The translations under genes were made by a program, and so were the position numbers. Below, in pieces: positions 46,004 to 55,539 of a DNA stretch of 64,000 nt. This stretch comes from Magicicada septendecula (lineage: Eukaryota > Arthropoda > Insecta > Hemiptera > Cicadidae): positions 38,095,031 through 38,159,030 of the forward strand of contig CM068370.1 of assembly GCA_034769895.1 (NCBI GenBank), in the 5' to 3' direction. Numbering within the stretch: position 1 is the stretch's first letter; every line of letters begins with the position of its first letter. The notes beneath the pieces were generated by a model. That model was not told the DNA's origin, did not search any database, and saw only the letters and a program-made list of their open reading frames with translations.

Positions 46004-46925
46004 GCGACCACATGCCAATTTCAATTCTTTATTCTTTGTTCTTTTCTTTTTCTCCAATATTCTTTCATCATTTCACTGTGTCTCTTCTTCCTGTCTTCAG
46101 TCCACTTTGAACCGTGTAAGTCTAAGAAATTGCACACTGTTTAATGTTTGAGACATATCTCATGTAAGCACAGAATTACTGACTTGGCGCAACCACATTT
46201 GGATGAAGAGAAAACAACTGGACACCAAGTTTCGCAAGCATTATTGGCTCCTGGGCAGAAAATCATTAGTGTCAATGCGAAACAAGCTGTTGGTGTACAA
46301 CACTGTCTTCAAGCCCGTGTGGACATACAGCTTACAGCTTTCGGTTCAAAATGTTTTTTCCTCTCCCCTACCCCGGACTCCTTCCATTTTTACCCGAAAA
46401 ACTTCTCTTTCAATTGCTTCTTCTGTGTTTATATTATTTTTTTCTAAATCCTTTCGGACTTCTTTAATCCAACTTGATGTTGACTTCTTCCCCCACAGAT
46501 ATTTGAAGATCTGCTTTGTTAACCTAATGTCGTCGTCCATTCTGTATAAATGTCCAAAAAGTAAAAGTCTCCTTTTTCTTATTGTTTTTGTTATATTTTC
46601 TATACTTCGATATATTTCATCATTACTTCTTAATTTCCAACCTTCTGAAGTTTTTCGTAGGCCTAATATTTTCCTAATAATTCGTCTTTCCAATATTTAT
46701 AGTTTGTCTAAATTATAATTCAATGCTCGATATTCACTTGCATATAGGCATTCTGGCTTCACTACTGTACTGTAATGCCTTATTTTCGCATTTTTAGATA
46801 TGCACTTTTTATTGTAAATATCTTTAGTTATGCCATATGCTCGTTCCATTTTATGAATCCTTTCTTCTATAGCAGATTTTTGATGTTTCGATCCCTTCTT
46901 CTAGATTTTGATAGATGTTTTATAT
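46004..46925 (-). pseudogene. LINE family E, copy 2, split by a Jockey fragment
   Basis: Minus strand from 46925: HKMERAYGITKDIYNKKCIS, HYSTVVKPECLYASEYRALN, then ERRIIRKILGLRKTSEGWKL, SNDEIYRSIENITKTIRKRR, LLLFGHLYRMDDDIRLTKQI, FKYLWGKKSTSSWIKEVRKD. The frame runs to 46346, is interrupted by inserted sequence (about 46120-46350), and the 3' tail resumes at 46004-46115. Its 5' border coincides exactly with an LTR start at 46926. Confidence 0.85.
46120..46350 (+). pseudogene. Jockey-like RT fragment inserted in family E LINE
   Basis: Plus strand: TWRNHIWMKRKQLDTKFRKH, YWLLGRKSLVSMRNKLLVYN, TVFKPVWTYSLQL. It aligns with the Jockey LINE at 55.5-58.3 kb (TWKTHIFNKRKQLGHKLSKY, YWLIGRKSPLSLSNKLLLYK, AFKPIWTYGIQLWG) but is a different element. 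Internal fragment only, opposite in strand to its host LINE. Confidence 0.85.
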
Positions 46926-47002
46926 TGTTACGACGGTCCCCTTGATCGTCGTATGGTACAGTGTATCAAAATCAAAACACAAGACACCAACCAATGAAGT
47001 CA

Positions 47003-47051
<49 letters not shown>

Positions 47052-47439
47052 CCACAGCTTTAGTTATCGCAATCAACAGAGTTTGTAATCAACAAGTTAT
47101 TCGACAAAATTATACTTGTACAATAACAATTCAAATTAAATTTGTCCACACGCAATAAAATGTCAACTAATAGAGTCCCGCATAATAATCACTTTCCACT
47201 AATAGCGACTTGAAACGCACTGAGTAATCACCCAAAGTAAACTGAAAACTAAGGGCTCTTTGACACGGTAAACCAGTCTGCGGCAGACGTCTGCCATAGT
47301 AGGCTCATGTGAGCTTGCTCTCGGCACACTGTGCCTGTCTGTCTTGCACCAAACGGTCCAGCTCAATTTAGTCAGTGACGAGTAAACACTCTGATTCAGT
47401 ATATTTTTTAATTGGTTTTGTATACAGTATTTCAAAATT

Positions 47440-47847
47440 ATGAATAAACAGGAAGAAGTGGTTGCAATATTGGCTCTAGCACTAACTGAAAATAGAAAAA
47501 GAAGAAACGAAGGCACAGGAAAATGTTTATTGACCCACTAATAAACGACAAGACTTACCACTAGTAGTTTTGCACTGTTGTATCACGAACTGAGAAATGG
47601 CAATGAAAAGTTTTTTAATTATTTTCGTACGTCGATTTCTTCTTTCGATGAATTGCATAGTTTGTTGGAGAATAACATTCAAAAACAGAACACCATCATG
47701 AGGAATTCCGTTGCAACAGTTGAAAAGTTAGCGGTTACATTAAAAAATGTATACACTTTAAATTTACAATACACATTGTTTTTTATTCAATTTGTATTTT
47801 TAATAGTACAATTTTTAAGTACAATTAATAAGACAAAACTCCAGTGA
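47440..47847 (+). pseudogene. Harbinger transposase, N-terminal part
   Basis: ATG at 47440: MNKQEEVVAILALALTENRK, RRNEGTGKCLLTH, two stops, then TTRLTTSSFALLYHELRNGN, EKFFNYFRTSISSFDELHSL, LENNIQKQNTIMRNSVATVE, KLAVTLK. The segment FHxLYxELRxxxEKFFNYFRMSISSFDELL...EKLAVTLRFLATG is characteristic of PIF/Harbinger (DDE superfamily 4) transposases ahead of the catalytic domain. After KLAVTLK the frame reads into non-homologous sequence: the catalytic DDE part is gone. Confidence 0.85.
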
Positions 47848-47851
47848 CTAT

Positions 47852-48049
47852 TTATTTATCTAATGCAATTTTGATTTTTCTTGATATTTCTTCGAAATCT
47901 TCATAGGTAATTAAAAATATTTCGTTCCAGGACTGTTGTTTCCTTATTTTATTACTGTTATCTTTTGAAGAACAATCCCATATCACTGGACGATTGCGAA
48001 TTTCTTCAATAAAGGATTCGACATCGAAAGTATTAATGACTTTTTCCAT
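47852..48049 (-). pseudogene. MADF/SANT-type protein of Harbinger element, N-terminal part
   Basis: A 65-codon frame convergent with the transposase: FDVESFIEEIRNRPVIWDCS, SKDNSNKIRKQQSWNEIF. FIxEIxxRPxIWDxSSKDYSNK...WxEI is the start of the MADF DNA-binding domain. In PIF/Harbinger elements the second gene encodes such a Myb/SANT-like partner needed for DNA binding and nuclear import of the transposase. Only the first half of the domain remains in recognisable form. Confidence 0.82.
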
Positions 48050-48450
48050 TCGGAAGGGGCAGACGTCTGCTCGTCTTAAGGAACGGTGAAACGGTTCTTA
48101 AGGATTTGCACTTGCTAACTAGCAACTGGCCTGCCCGACGAATTGAATTCAACTGTCGGGGAGAGAACGAGCCGGCAGACGTCTGCCTCTTGTGGCTCAC
48201 CCGCACGCTCGTGTGAAAAGCTATGCATTGTATCAATGGGATTTCAGTCCCTAGCAGACGTCTGCCTCGTGTGTAAGGACTCTAAGCCGCAGATGTAAGG
48301 TATTTATATCTGCAGGGTTCCATAATATGCGTCCTTAACAAGCACTCGAAAATTCTAGAGGATACTTCAGCTCGGCCTTGGCAGAAACACGCACCGGCAG
48401 GGCTGGTCGGGAACGACACCACCGAACGCACGAGAACGCATTACGTAATA

Positions 48451-49074
48451 ATATACATATGGTTCGCAGTGAATACTGCTCTTGGTGATCGACCTGTCAT
48501 TCTGATGTCGGCTTCATATGCACTTTCCACAACACATTAGTATTCATGTTGAATTTGGATTTTGCTTCACTGGAAACAGGCGTTTAATAATAATTTATCG
48601 CACCGTCTTAAAATCATGAGTCTCGTATTCAGTACATCCGAAACAATTTTTATTCATCTATTTACAAATTGTTTATAATTTATATTTCAGACATCGTCCA
48701 GTTTACTCATCGTCAGCCACATTGATTGTCTGCTCGTCGTATTGTGTTTTGCTGTCGGCTGTGTTCATTAGGGTTTTTGGTTTCATTGTTATGCTTGGTT
48801 TTGCTGAATAATTTTTTTCGTGTTTTCTACAATTAGTGCTTCAAAAATTCTGTTATGCATTGTATTGTTTTCTATTTTTTCAGAGATTATTTTTTGCGTT
48901 TTATATTTGTGTATTTGCGTGTGCATGGAAGTTCTCACGAATGCTCATTGTGTGGTGCCTGTTTTATTAACATCATATCACTGGCGTGAGGTAATTTCAT
49001 ATCCTGTATTTATGAAGCGCATTATTAAATTTGTATTTGTGAATGCTTAGTTTTTATGTATACTTTAAAGTCTA
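48451..49074. other. No gene seen
   Basis: Unassigned. A weak CTGACGA...GAAA arrangement on the minus strand near 48710 lacks a convincing stem. Confidence 0.35.
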
Positions 49075-49380
49075 GTGAAATTAGATTTTTACGATCAGTA
49101 CTAGGAGTCTAGGAGTATAGGAGGGACCGGCTAAGAAATGATAAGAAACATTTTCCTTGGAATATACAACCTAAACGAAAGGATGCAGCAGTACAGTAAT
49201 GATTGGACAGACCATGTTGAAGGAATGCATAAGAACAGCATATCAAAACAAATTGTTGTTTATAATCCGAATGGGCGTCGGAATGTTGGAAGACCAAAGA
49301 AAAGATGGTCGGACCAAGGAGTGCTCAACGGGTCGTAAGGTCCACAGCCTGAAGAAGAAGAAGAAAAGAAGAAGAAGACT
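49075..49380 (+). pseudogene. LINE family C, C-terminal fragment with GAA tail
   Basis: EMIRNIFLGIYNLNERMQQY, SNDWTDHVEGMHKNSISKQI, VVYNPNGRRNVGRPKKRWSD, then out of frame and a (GAAGAA)n tail at 49352-49380. GRRNVGRPKKRW is the usual LINE C-terminal motif. Related to, but distinct from, family A. Confidence 0.82.
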
Positions 49381-50940
49381 TTAAAGTGTTCATAGTAAAT
49401 GTGTTACCTATATAAAATTTGTTGAAATATTTAAAATCATCGCATACTGTTGCAATTTGTTACCTTGTAATAATACAAGGTGTTACGTTCATACGATAAT
49501 ATAAAATCATAAGACGGTGTTTAACTAAATGATTAAAAAGAAATTAAGTTGTGAAGCTAAGTGTAAGTTTCAAAAATGCCCCCAGAGACGCAGTTTTTGT
49601 CGGCATAAATCGTAAGACATTCGTTCGGATAATTATACATTTTCTACAGTCGACAAAATTATTTTCGGTACACAAACTTGTTGTAACTCGTTTGTTTTTC
49701 GAAAAAACACGCTGTCTGCCGTAACGGTAAATTGCAAAAACACGAAAGGTTCGGAACAAAATTCGTAACGTTTCAGATCAACATGTAACGATATTAAAAA
49801 TTTAGCAATGCAAATCAGTGGAAACAAAAAAATCCTTTAACGTGTCTCGCCCGTGCCAGGTCGTGCAAGGTGCTTGCATGAAATGAGTGCACTTTTTATT
49901 TATTTATCATTTATTTTATCATTGAGAATTTCGCCCGAGGAATGTGGAAAACTGCCGGTTTTCGTAACTGTCATTGTGTGGTTTAAATCAAACCGACACG
50001 TGCCCTTCCCCGGGCACCTTATGTGGTCTTAACAATATCTGCAGCAAAAACGTCAAGGGCGTTTGTAATGTTGATTGATACTAATCGTCTCCTAAAAAGT
50101 TCAAACTCCTATTGGATGCCATTAAGGCTACATTCAGACACTTGAACTACCTGAGCCCAAGCCAGCAACGTGACCAAGCCCTCCGCGAATAAGTGCCCTT
50201 ATCTCTCCATCAAAACAGCCAATAAGCTACCATAACTTTATAGAAAAAAATTTGAAACGATGCAGTGGGTGTATGCATAGAAATATTTTTTTATTTTAAA
50301 TGTTACACCTAAAAACGCTTAATGGAACTTTATCTTTTCGCTGCCAAACAAAATTCTGTTATGAATAGAGGTTAGTACTGACGCAATATGTTAATCGTGT
50401 TATCATTTACTAAATCTCAAGAAGACATAAAAAATATAATGCAATAAGGTTAGGTTAGGTTACCTGACCTATTGCCCCTAAGAACTCGGGTATTCCGTTG
50501 ACAAGTGTCTTAAACCTCGTCGTATGAGAGATTGGTTTGGACGTCGAGCAGCGGAGAAATCAAAAAGTTCGAGGTTTTCCAATTTCAAAACCACTTTGTG
50601 TTTAGGAAGCGCTGAAAACTATCGTGGCCAGACAAAACTCATGAGAAATGCTGTTAAATGCAGTAAACGAGGACATGTAGCATACCATCACCGTATCATA
50701 GTCATGTAAAGCAAGGGACATTTAACTGTGTATTAATCAATACTGATAGTTACCTCAATCACTAATACTAATACTACAGCAGTCCACATCATCAAGACTT
50801 ACCTCACCATCGCGCTACCTCGAATGGACTAACGACTTATACTAATATATAATATATATAACCTAATATAACCTAAATACTATACTAACGACTTTTCTTA
50901 AGATACAGCGAAACGGAAAACGCGAAGAGAGAGGAAGATA
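49381..50940. other. No gene seen
   Basis: Unassigned AT-rich sequence, with a short GGTTA run at 50449-50462. Confidence 0.35.
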
Positions 50941-51498
50941 TGTTACGACGGTCTACTGATCATCGTATGGTACGGTGGAAAACAAAATGCAAGACACCAA
51001 TTACGTCAGTAATCACCAGCTTTAATTATCACAGTTAAACCTTTCGTAATTAACAAGAGAGTCTCTTACAACAAATCAAATAAAAATTGTTCACACGCAA
51101 CAAAATGTCAGCTAATATAAAACACAATTGTATTACAATTACACCGCCCGATTATAAAACACAAGCCTTCACTAATAACCACTTGAACCGCACAGAGTAA
51201 TCACTTGTAATCGCCCGACAATAAACTCAAACCGCACTGTAATATGTCGCAACTATAACTGAAACTGAACGTCGTTGAGTACTGTTATTTGTATCCTGCC
51301 GAAATACTATATTATTCCATGTTGCGCGTTAGCTCTACACTACGACGTAATTAATCGCGGCCTTGGCACAGTCCGCGCGGCTGGCGACTTTCAGAAAAGT
51401 CTCGCGAGCGCATGTTGAAATCACGTACGCCACAACATTCAGCCGGCTTCCAATGGATCGTTCGAGAAACACGTAGATTGTTCTGTGACATCGTAACA
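50941..51498 (+). mobile_element. Solo LTR
   Basis: 558 bp bounded by TGTTACGA and TCGTAACA, the TG...CA short inverted ends of LTR retrotransposons. Shares its left half with the fragments at 36.29 and 46.93 kb. A TATTTGTATCC-type promoter-like segment lies in the right half. No target duplication is obvious and no gag/pol sequence adjoins, so it is a solo LTR or a diverged remnant. Confidence 0.72.
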
Positions 51499-51936
51499 AT
51501 ATTAACTATGGCAGACTATGTTAAGAAAGAAGGATGTAAGAAAACTACGAATATACGCCCGAAGTCAAAATGATTCATAATTTGATCGGAAGTAATAGGG
51601 AGAACACGGGAGATTTGCCTCTAACGTTATCCACCATATATGATGACTGTCCAGGTTTATAGACACCTAGACTCGAATGGACATTTGTCATTGAGCAGCC
51701 GATCTGTTTGTGATTTTGACCTCATATTCCTCTACTGCGTACACAAGTACTAGCTTTGTTTTCTATTAAGAAGCAGTTTACAATTCACGAGGCTATTAAG
51801 AACGCGTCAAGTGTACAGAACACACTGGTCGCCAAACCCTTGTTATGTTACGGACAGCTGGATACAAAATACAGATGCAATTGATGGAGGCCAAAGTTCT
51901 TTAAAAAAACAAAGAATGAATGAATGAATTAGAAAT
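51499..51936. other. No gene seen
   Basis: Unassigned. Confidence 0.35.
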
Positions 51937-52760
51937 TCATCATCATCATCATCCTCAAGGTTTAAACCAAGAATGGTTTGTTCCTGTCTCAAATAGGTAA
52001 ATATTACAGCTGGTCACTCCAGCGCTTTCTCGGACGTCCCACACCTCTCGGGCACATCTCTCTGTCCCCTCGGCTTATAGTTCCGTAGTTGTTTGGGGAT
52101 GCGGCAGTCATCCATTCGGTAAAGATGTTCCCACCAATTCAGCCGATACTGGGCGATCCTGTCGAGTATACTCATAATATTCAGTTCCTACCGTATATCT
52201 GAGTTTCTTCTATGATCATGGAGGGTATACACTGCCACGTGCCTGAGAAATCTCATTTCAGCCGATTGGATGCGACTGGCCTGGCCGTTTGTTAAAGTCC
52301 AATTCTCAGACCCATAAAGAAGTGTGGGAAGAGCCATCACCTTGTAGAATTTTAGGCGTGTTTCTTTACTTGCTGACTTAAGGGTTCGCCTGATGGTCCC
52401 GCACATAAGTTTGAACCTATGCAACTTGTTCACCACGTCGTTGCTTGCATTATAAGACACACTGTAACCCAGGTATTCAAAACTGCTAACTTGTTCCAGG
52501 ACAGTACCGTCTCTTAACAATTTTTGACCGTACGGGATCAGTTCCACAAAAAGCCATCACCTTGATTTTAATTGTGGATATCTGCAATCCAGAGTCTTTG
52601 CAGATTCCATTTAAGAAATGTATACCCATCTCCAATCGGTTTTCAGAGTCCGATAGAATACCCTGCTCGTCCGCAAACAACAAAGTGTCAATTGTAGAGT
52701 GACCAATCATAAAATGGTCTGGAAGACACATCTGCCAGTTTTGTATGACATCGTCAATAT
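51937..52760 (-). pseudogene. LINE family A, longest copy (RT motif C to 3' tail)
   Basis: Minus strand from about 52755: MCLPDHFMIGHSTIDTLLFA, DEQGILSDSENRLEMGIHFL, NGICKDSGLQISTIKIKVMA, then LEQVSSFEYLGYSVSYNASN, LKFYKVMALPTLLYGSENWT, RIQSAEMRFLRHVAVYTLHD, and after a frame break the GRPRK end and (GAT)n tail at 51938-51953. LLFADE replaces the catalytic LLFADD of RT. This copy shows that family A is a reverse transcriptase-encoding LINE. Confidence 0.9.
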
Positions 52761-53563
52761 ATAAATTAAATTGTAAATTATATAAATTAGAAAAATTGTA
52801 AAGTATAATTAATGATGCGGAGAATTACATAAACGAAAAACTAAATCTGTAAAAACTAAATTTATTTTTATGTTCTTCTACTTCTTCGAGTCACGTTTGT
52901 CTGTTACAGTTTTCTTACCTTCGTCGGCTTACGCGAGCTTGCCTGGTTTTTAATATAATTATCCTTATTTTCTTCATTTTTACGTTCCGTATACATTAAT
53001 ATTAAAAGTGTGAACACAAAAAAGTTGTTCACGTGTAAAATGTGTGTAGGCCTGTAATTACAACACTTATAAAGTTGGCTGGCGTGAATGTTTCCGTAAT
53101 CACCGCCCGCCACTGTAATAATTGTCGGACGCCCAGACCTTTACATAATAATACATTCAATCAAGTTCAAAATCAATAAACAAATTTCTTTATATTAACC
53201 GATCCAGATATTGTTAAATATTCATACGCCATAAATATTTATTTGCTAATAGCGTTTCGACTGTCAAAAAGCTTGCAATGCAATTTATTCTCAACCTCGC
53301 ACGTTGTACGTAATACGGGTACATACGTAATGTCCTTTTCAATCAGTTTTGACCTCTTGGTTGGTTACGACTGCAACACGCGACAAATGTCCAAGACAAA
53401 TTGCTAATGGGCCTCAGTGCAACACCGTAGCCTACTTGTTGCCTTTTAAAGAGAACCAACGCCAACAGTGCCTTGTTGATTTTAGACGTTCAGCTTTTCC
53501 GGTTATGACAGTTGTCAATCGCTTCTATAGTCTGACAACGACGTTGCTACCGGGTTGAAATGA
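52761..53563. other. No confident gene
   Basis: AT-rich. A minus-strand block near 52.92-53.0 kb (KNEENKDNYIKNQASSRKPT) ends at an AAG/GTAAGA donor-like site, but no acceptor or supporting homology was found. Confidence 0.3.
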
Positions 53564-53571
53564 TTTCTTCT

Positions 53572-54307
53572 CAAGGGCGTATTTACGGGACCTTACCCCC
53601 TCCCTCAAAGGATCCGGTTTTGTTAATCTCTTAATTTTTAGGTTGTTGTATTTTATTTTTCTGTGTACGCTAATACAGTAACAGCTCTTTTTTCAATATA
53701 CAAACAGGTTTATTACACAGCATTGGGGTATACGTCTGAAATATGAAATATAGAAGAATCAGTTGTATTTGAAATATCTACCGGGCTGTTTGGCCGTGGT
53801 CCAAGGTTTACACTCAAACCAAACGTTTTCAGCAGCACCACTGGCTGCCATCTCCAGTGCATATTCGAGTCAACCTAACGCGGGGTGTCGTACGTCTCAG
53901 GGCTTTCACCACAGTACTGTGGGCCTGACGTATGACACCCCGCGTTAGGTTGACTCGAACATGGATTGGAGATGGCAGCCAGTGGTGCTGCTGAAACGTT
54001 TGGTTTGAATGTAAAGATTGGGGACTGCAAAAAAACCCGGTAGATATTTCAGATACAACTGACACCGGCTGTGAAAGCCTTAGAACAATATTATAGAAAA
54101 GTCAATTCAGTCAATAAGTATCTTTTAGCAATGTTTCAGTAACGCGTATTTTTATTGTTGTATTACCGTTTGCTTTTAAGGGACTGATTTCAGGATGTCA
54201 TCACGCGTTTTTCATAACATTGATAGTAATATTGATTAGTCTTAACTTGTTTTTTCTTTTGTATGATGGCTACCCCCCCCCCCGTCCAAATTCTTGATAC
54301 ACCACTG
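53572..54307 (+). mobile_element. Non-autonomous hAT MITE, copy 5, with perfect TSD
   Basis: Starts CAAGGGCGTATTTACGGGAC and ends TTGATACACCACTG. Flanked by TTTCTTCT at 53564-53571 and 54308-54315, an exact 8-bp duplication. The body is split by foldback element E (53762-54091); without it the length equals the other copies. Confidence 0.94.
53762..54091. mobile_element. Foldback element E with 13-bp target duplication
   Basis: Arms of about 140 bp (53762-53905 and 53928-54060) are close reverse complements around CCACAGTACTGTGG; the right side has a 31-base extension (CACCGGCTGTGAAAGCC). Flanked by TATAGAAGAATCA (53749-53761) and TATAGAAAAGTCA (54092-54104), 11 of 13 identical, inside hAT MITE copy 5. 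The right arm carries GGAGA, T, stem GGCAGC with GCTGCT, then GAAACGTTTGG (53993). No ORF. Confidence 0.82.
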
Positions 54308-54315
54308 TTTCTTCT

Positions 54316-55336
54316 GGTCATTGGTTAGCACAGACATAAACACGCACTACCACTCGTACTAACTATACGTTATATTTATGCACTGTATAAATGTTAACTA
54401 CATCCTGGGGAAGCGATTAGTAAATTATTATTATATTCATGAGACCGGCTGCGGCAGAGGCAAAATTCAAAGTTGTTGATTCTCTATTGGGCCCAAGAAT
54501 CTCATGTTCAGCCCACCCTCGTTCACAGCTGGACATTATACAGATTGTTTAAGGAAATTTCTGTTACACTCCATAGTGCTACTGTCATACTCCATATTCC
54601 TATCATCAAAATAATGAACTATCGTAAACGTTTATAAGATCATATCTCTGGAAACGCTGCGTTATCTATTATAGGGAGGGGGTGATTTTCCCCTGGCTTC
54701 AGAGGTAAGACATAACGCATTCCGCATCTACGAGGATGAAACTAAGAATCTAAAATTAAAAATTTCCGATAAAATTTTGCCCAAATATGTTTAAAAATCT
54801 ATTCAAACACTTTTATGCCAGTACAAAAATTTGAAGTCTTTTATGAAAAACCTGGGAAAATTTATAAAAAATTACCTGAAAAGGAAATAACTTGTACTTT
54901 TGTTTAAAAAAATACTGAAAACAATTCAAGATATTTAGCCTTGTGGTCGTTTTTCTACAATATTATTTAAGCTGAATTTTTCAGGATTAGAATACCTACC
55001 ACATCTCGAGAAAAACTGATTCACTTTGAAGCATTTTAATAGTGATTTTTCCATAGAAATTGTGAAAATGGAATTTTCATAAATTAGTGAAATTTTTAAA
55101 GGGTTTTCTTAGGTTTTCAAAGAAATACATAAAATTTTTAACGTTGGAGTTACCATTACAATACGAATTAGAAAACCATTTTTACAATTATATGGTCAAA
55201 ATTTTACGGAATCATTTATTTTATGTTATTAATTTTATCCACATAGACATAATATTGTGTTCGTTTAACTTCGAGGACAAAGAAGAATAAATCTTTTATT
55301 GCCCATAAAAACAAAGCAAAGCGTATCCCGATTTAT
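54316..55336. other. AT-rich, no gene seen
   Basis: Unassigned; repeated AAAATTTAT-type phrases but no definable repeat unit or coding remnant. Confidence 0.4.
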
Positions 55337-55539
55337 GTTCACATAAAAATTTTTTTTTTTATTTCTATTTGCAATCAGTATAACATAAAAATAACATACT
55401 ATAAGCAAATCTTTTGTATGAAAAAAAATAGGTGAAAAAAATAGGTGTTGACCATGTGGAGCTGTTATCCTGTGATAACAAGCTCAGTTATTACTTAAAA
55501 GTAGGTTACAAAAAGAAACAACAGTCACAATCAAACAGA

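Larger units (their letters stand above)
47253..48282 (+). mobile_element. PIF/Harbinger element with both ORF remnants
   Basis: Flanked by TAA (47250-47252 and 48283-48285). Diverged inverted ends (GGGCTCTTTGACACGG at left; GAGTCCTTACACACGAGG reading in from the right). Interior carries a truncated transposase on + and a convergent MADF-type protein on -, the two-gene arrangement of this superfamily. The 12-bp palindrome GCAGACGTCTGC occurs four times (47283, 48059, 48175, 48254), including once near each terminus. About 1.0 kb, so the transposase centre and C-terminus are deleted. Confidence 0.88.
46926..48450 (+). mobile_element. LTR-like element b, containing nested insertions
   Basis: Begins TGTTACGACGGTCCCCTTGA; 46926-47252 parallels the LTR at 50.94 kb (GTATGGTACRGTG, AAGACACCAA, CCACACGCAAYAAAATGTC, GAGTAATCAC). 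After the Harbinger element (47253-48282) the match appears to resume (GGTATTTATATCTGCAGGG versus TTATTTGTATCCTGCCG). A 43-bp poly-A run at 47006-47048 is also inserted or expanded. The right end is approximate. Confidence 0.6.

Noticed and set aside
48668-48715. CTGACGA...TGAAA on the minus strand as a further hammerhead-like motif
   Set aside because: No convincing stem between the two boxes.
52904-53113. Minus-strand frame with hydrophobic stretch and a donor-like end as a host exon
   Set aside because: No acceptor and no family resemblance; AT-rich context makes chance likely.
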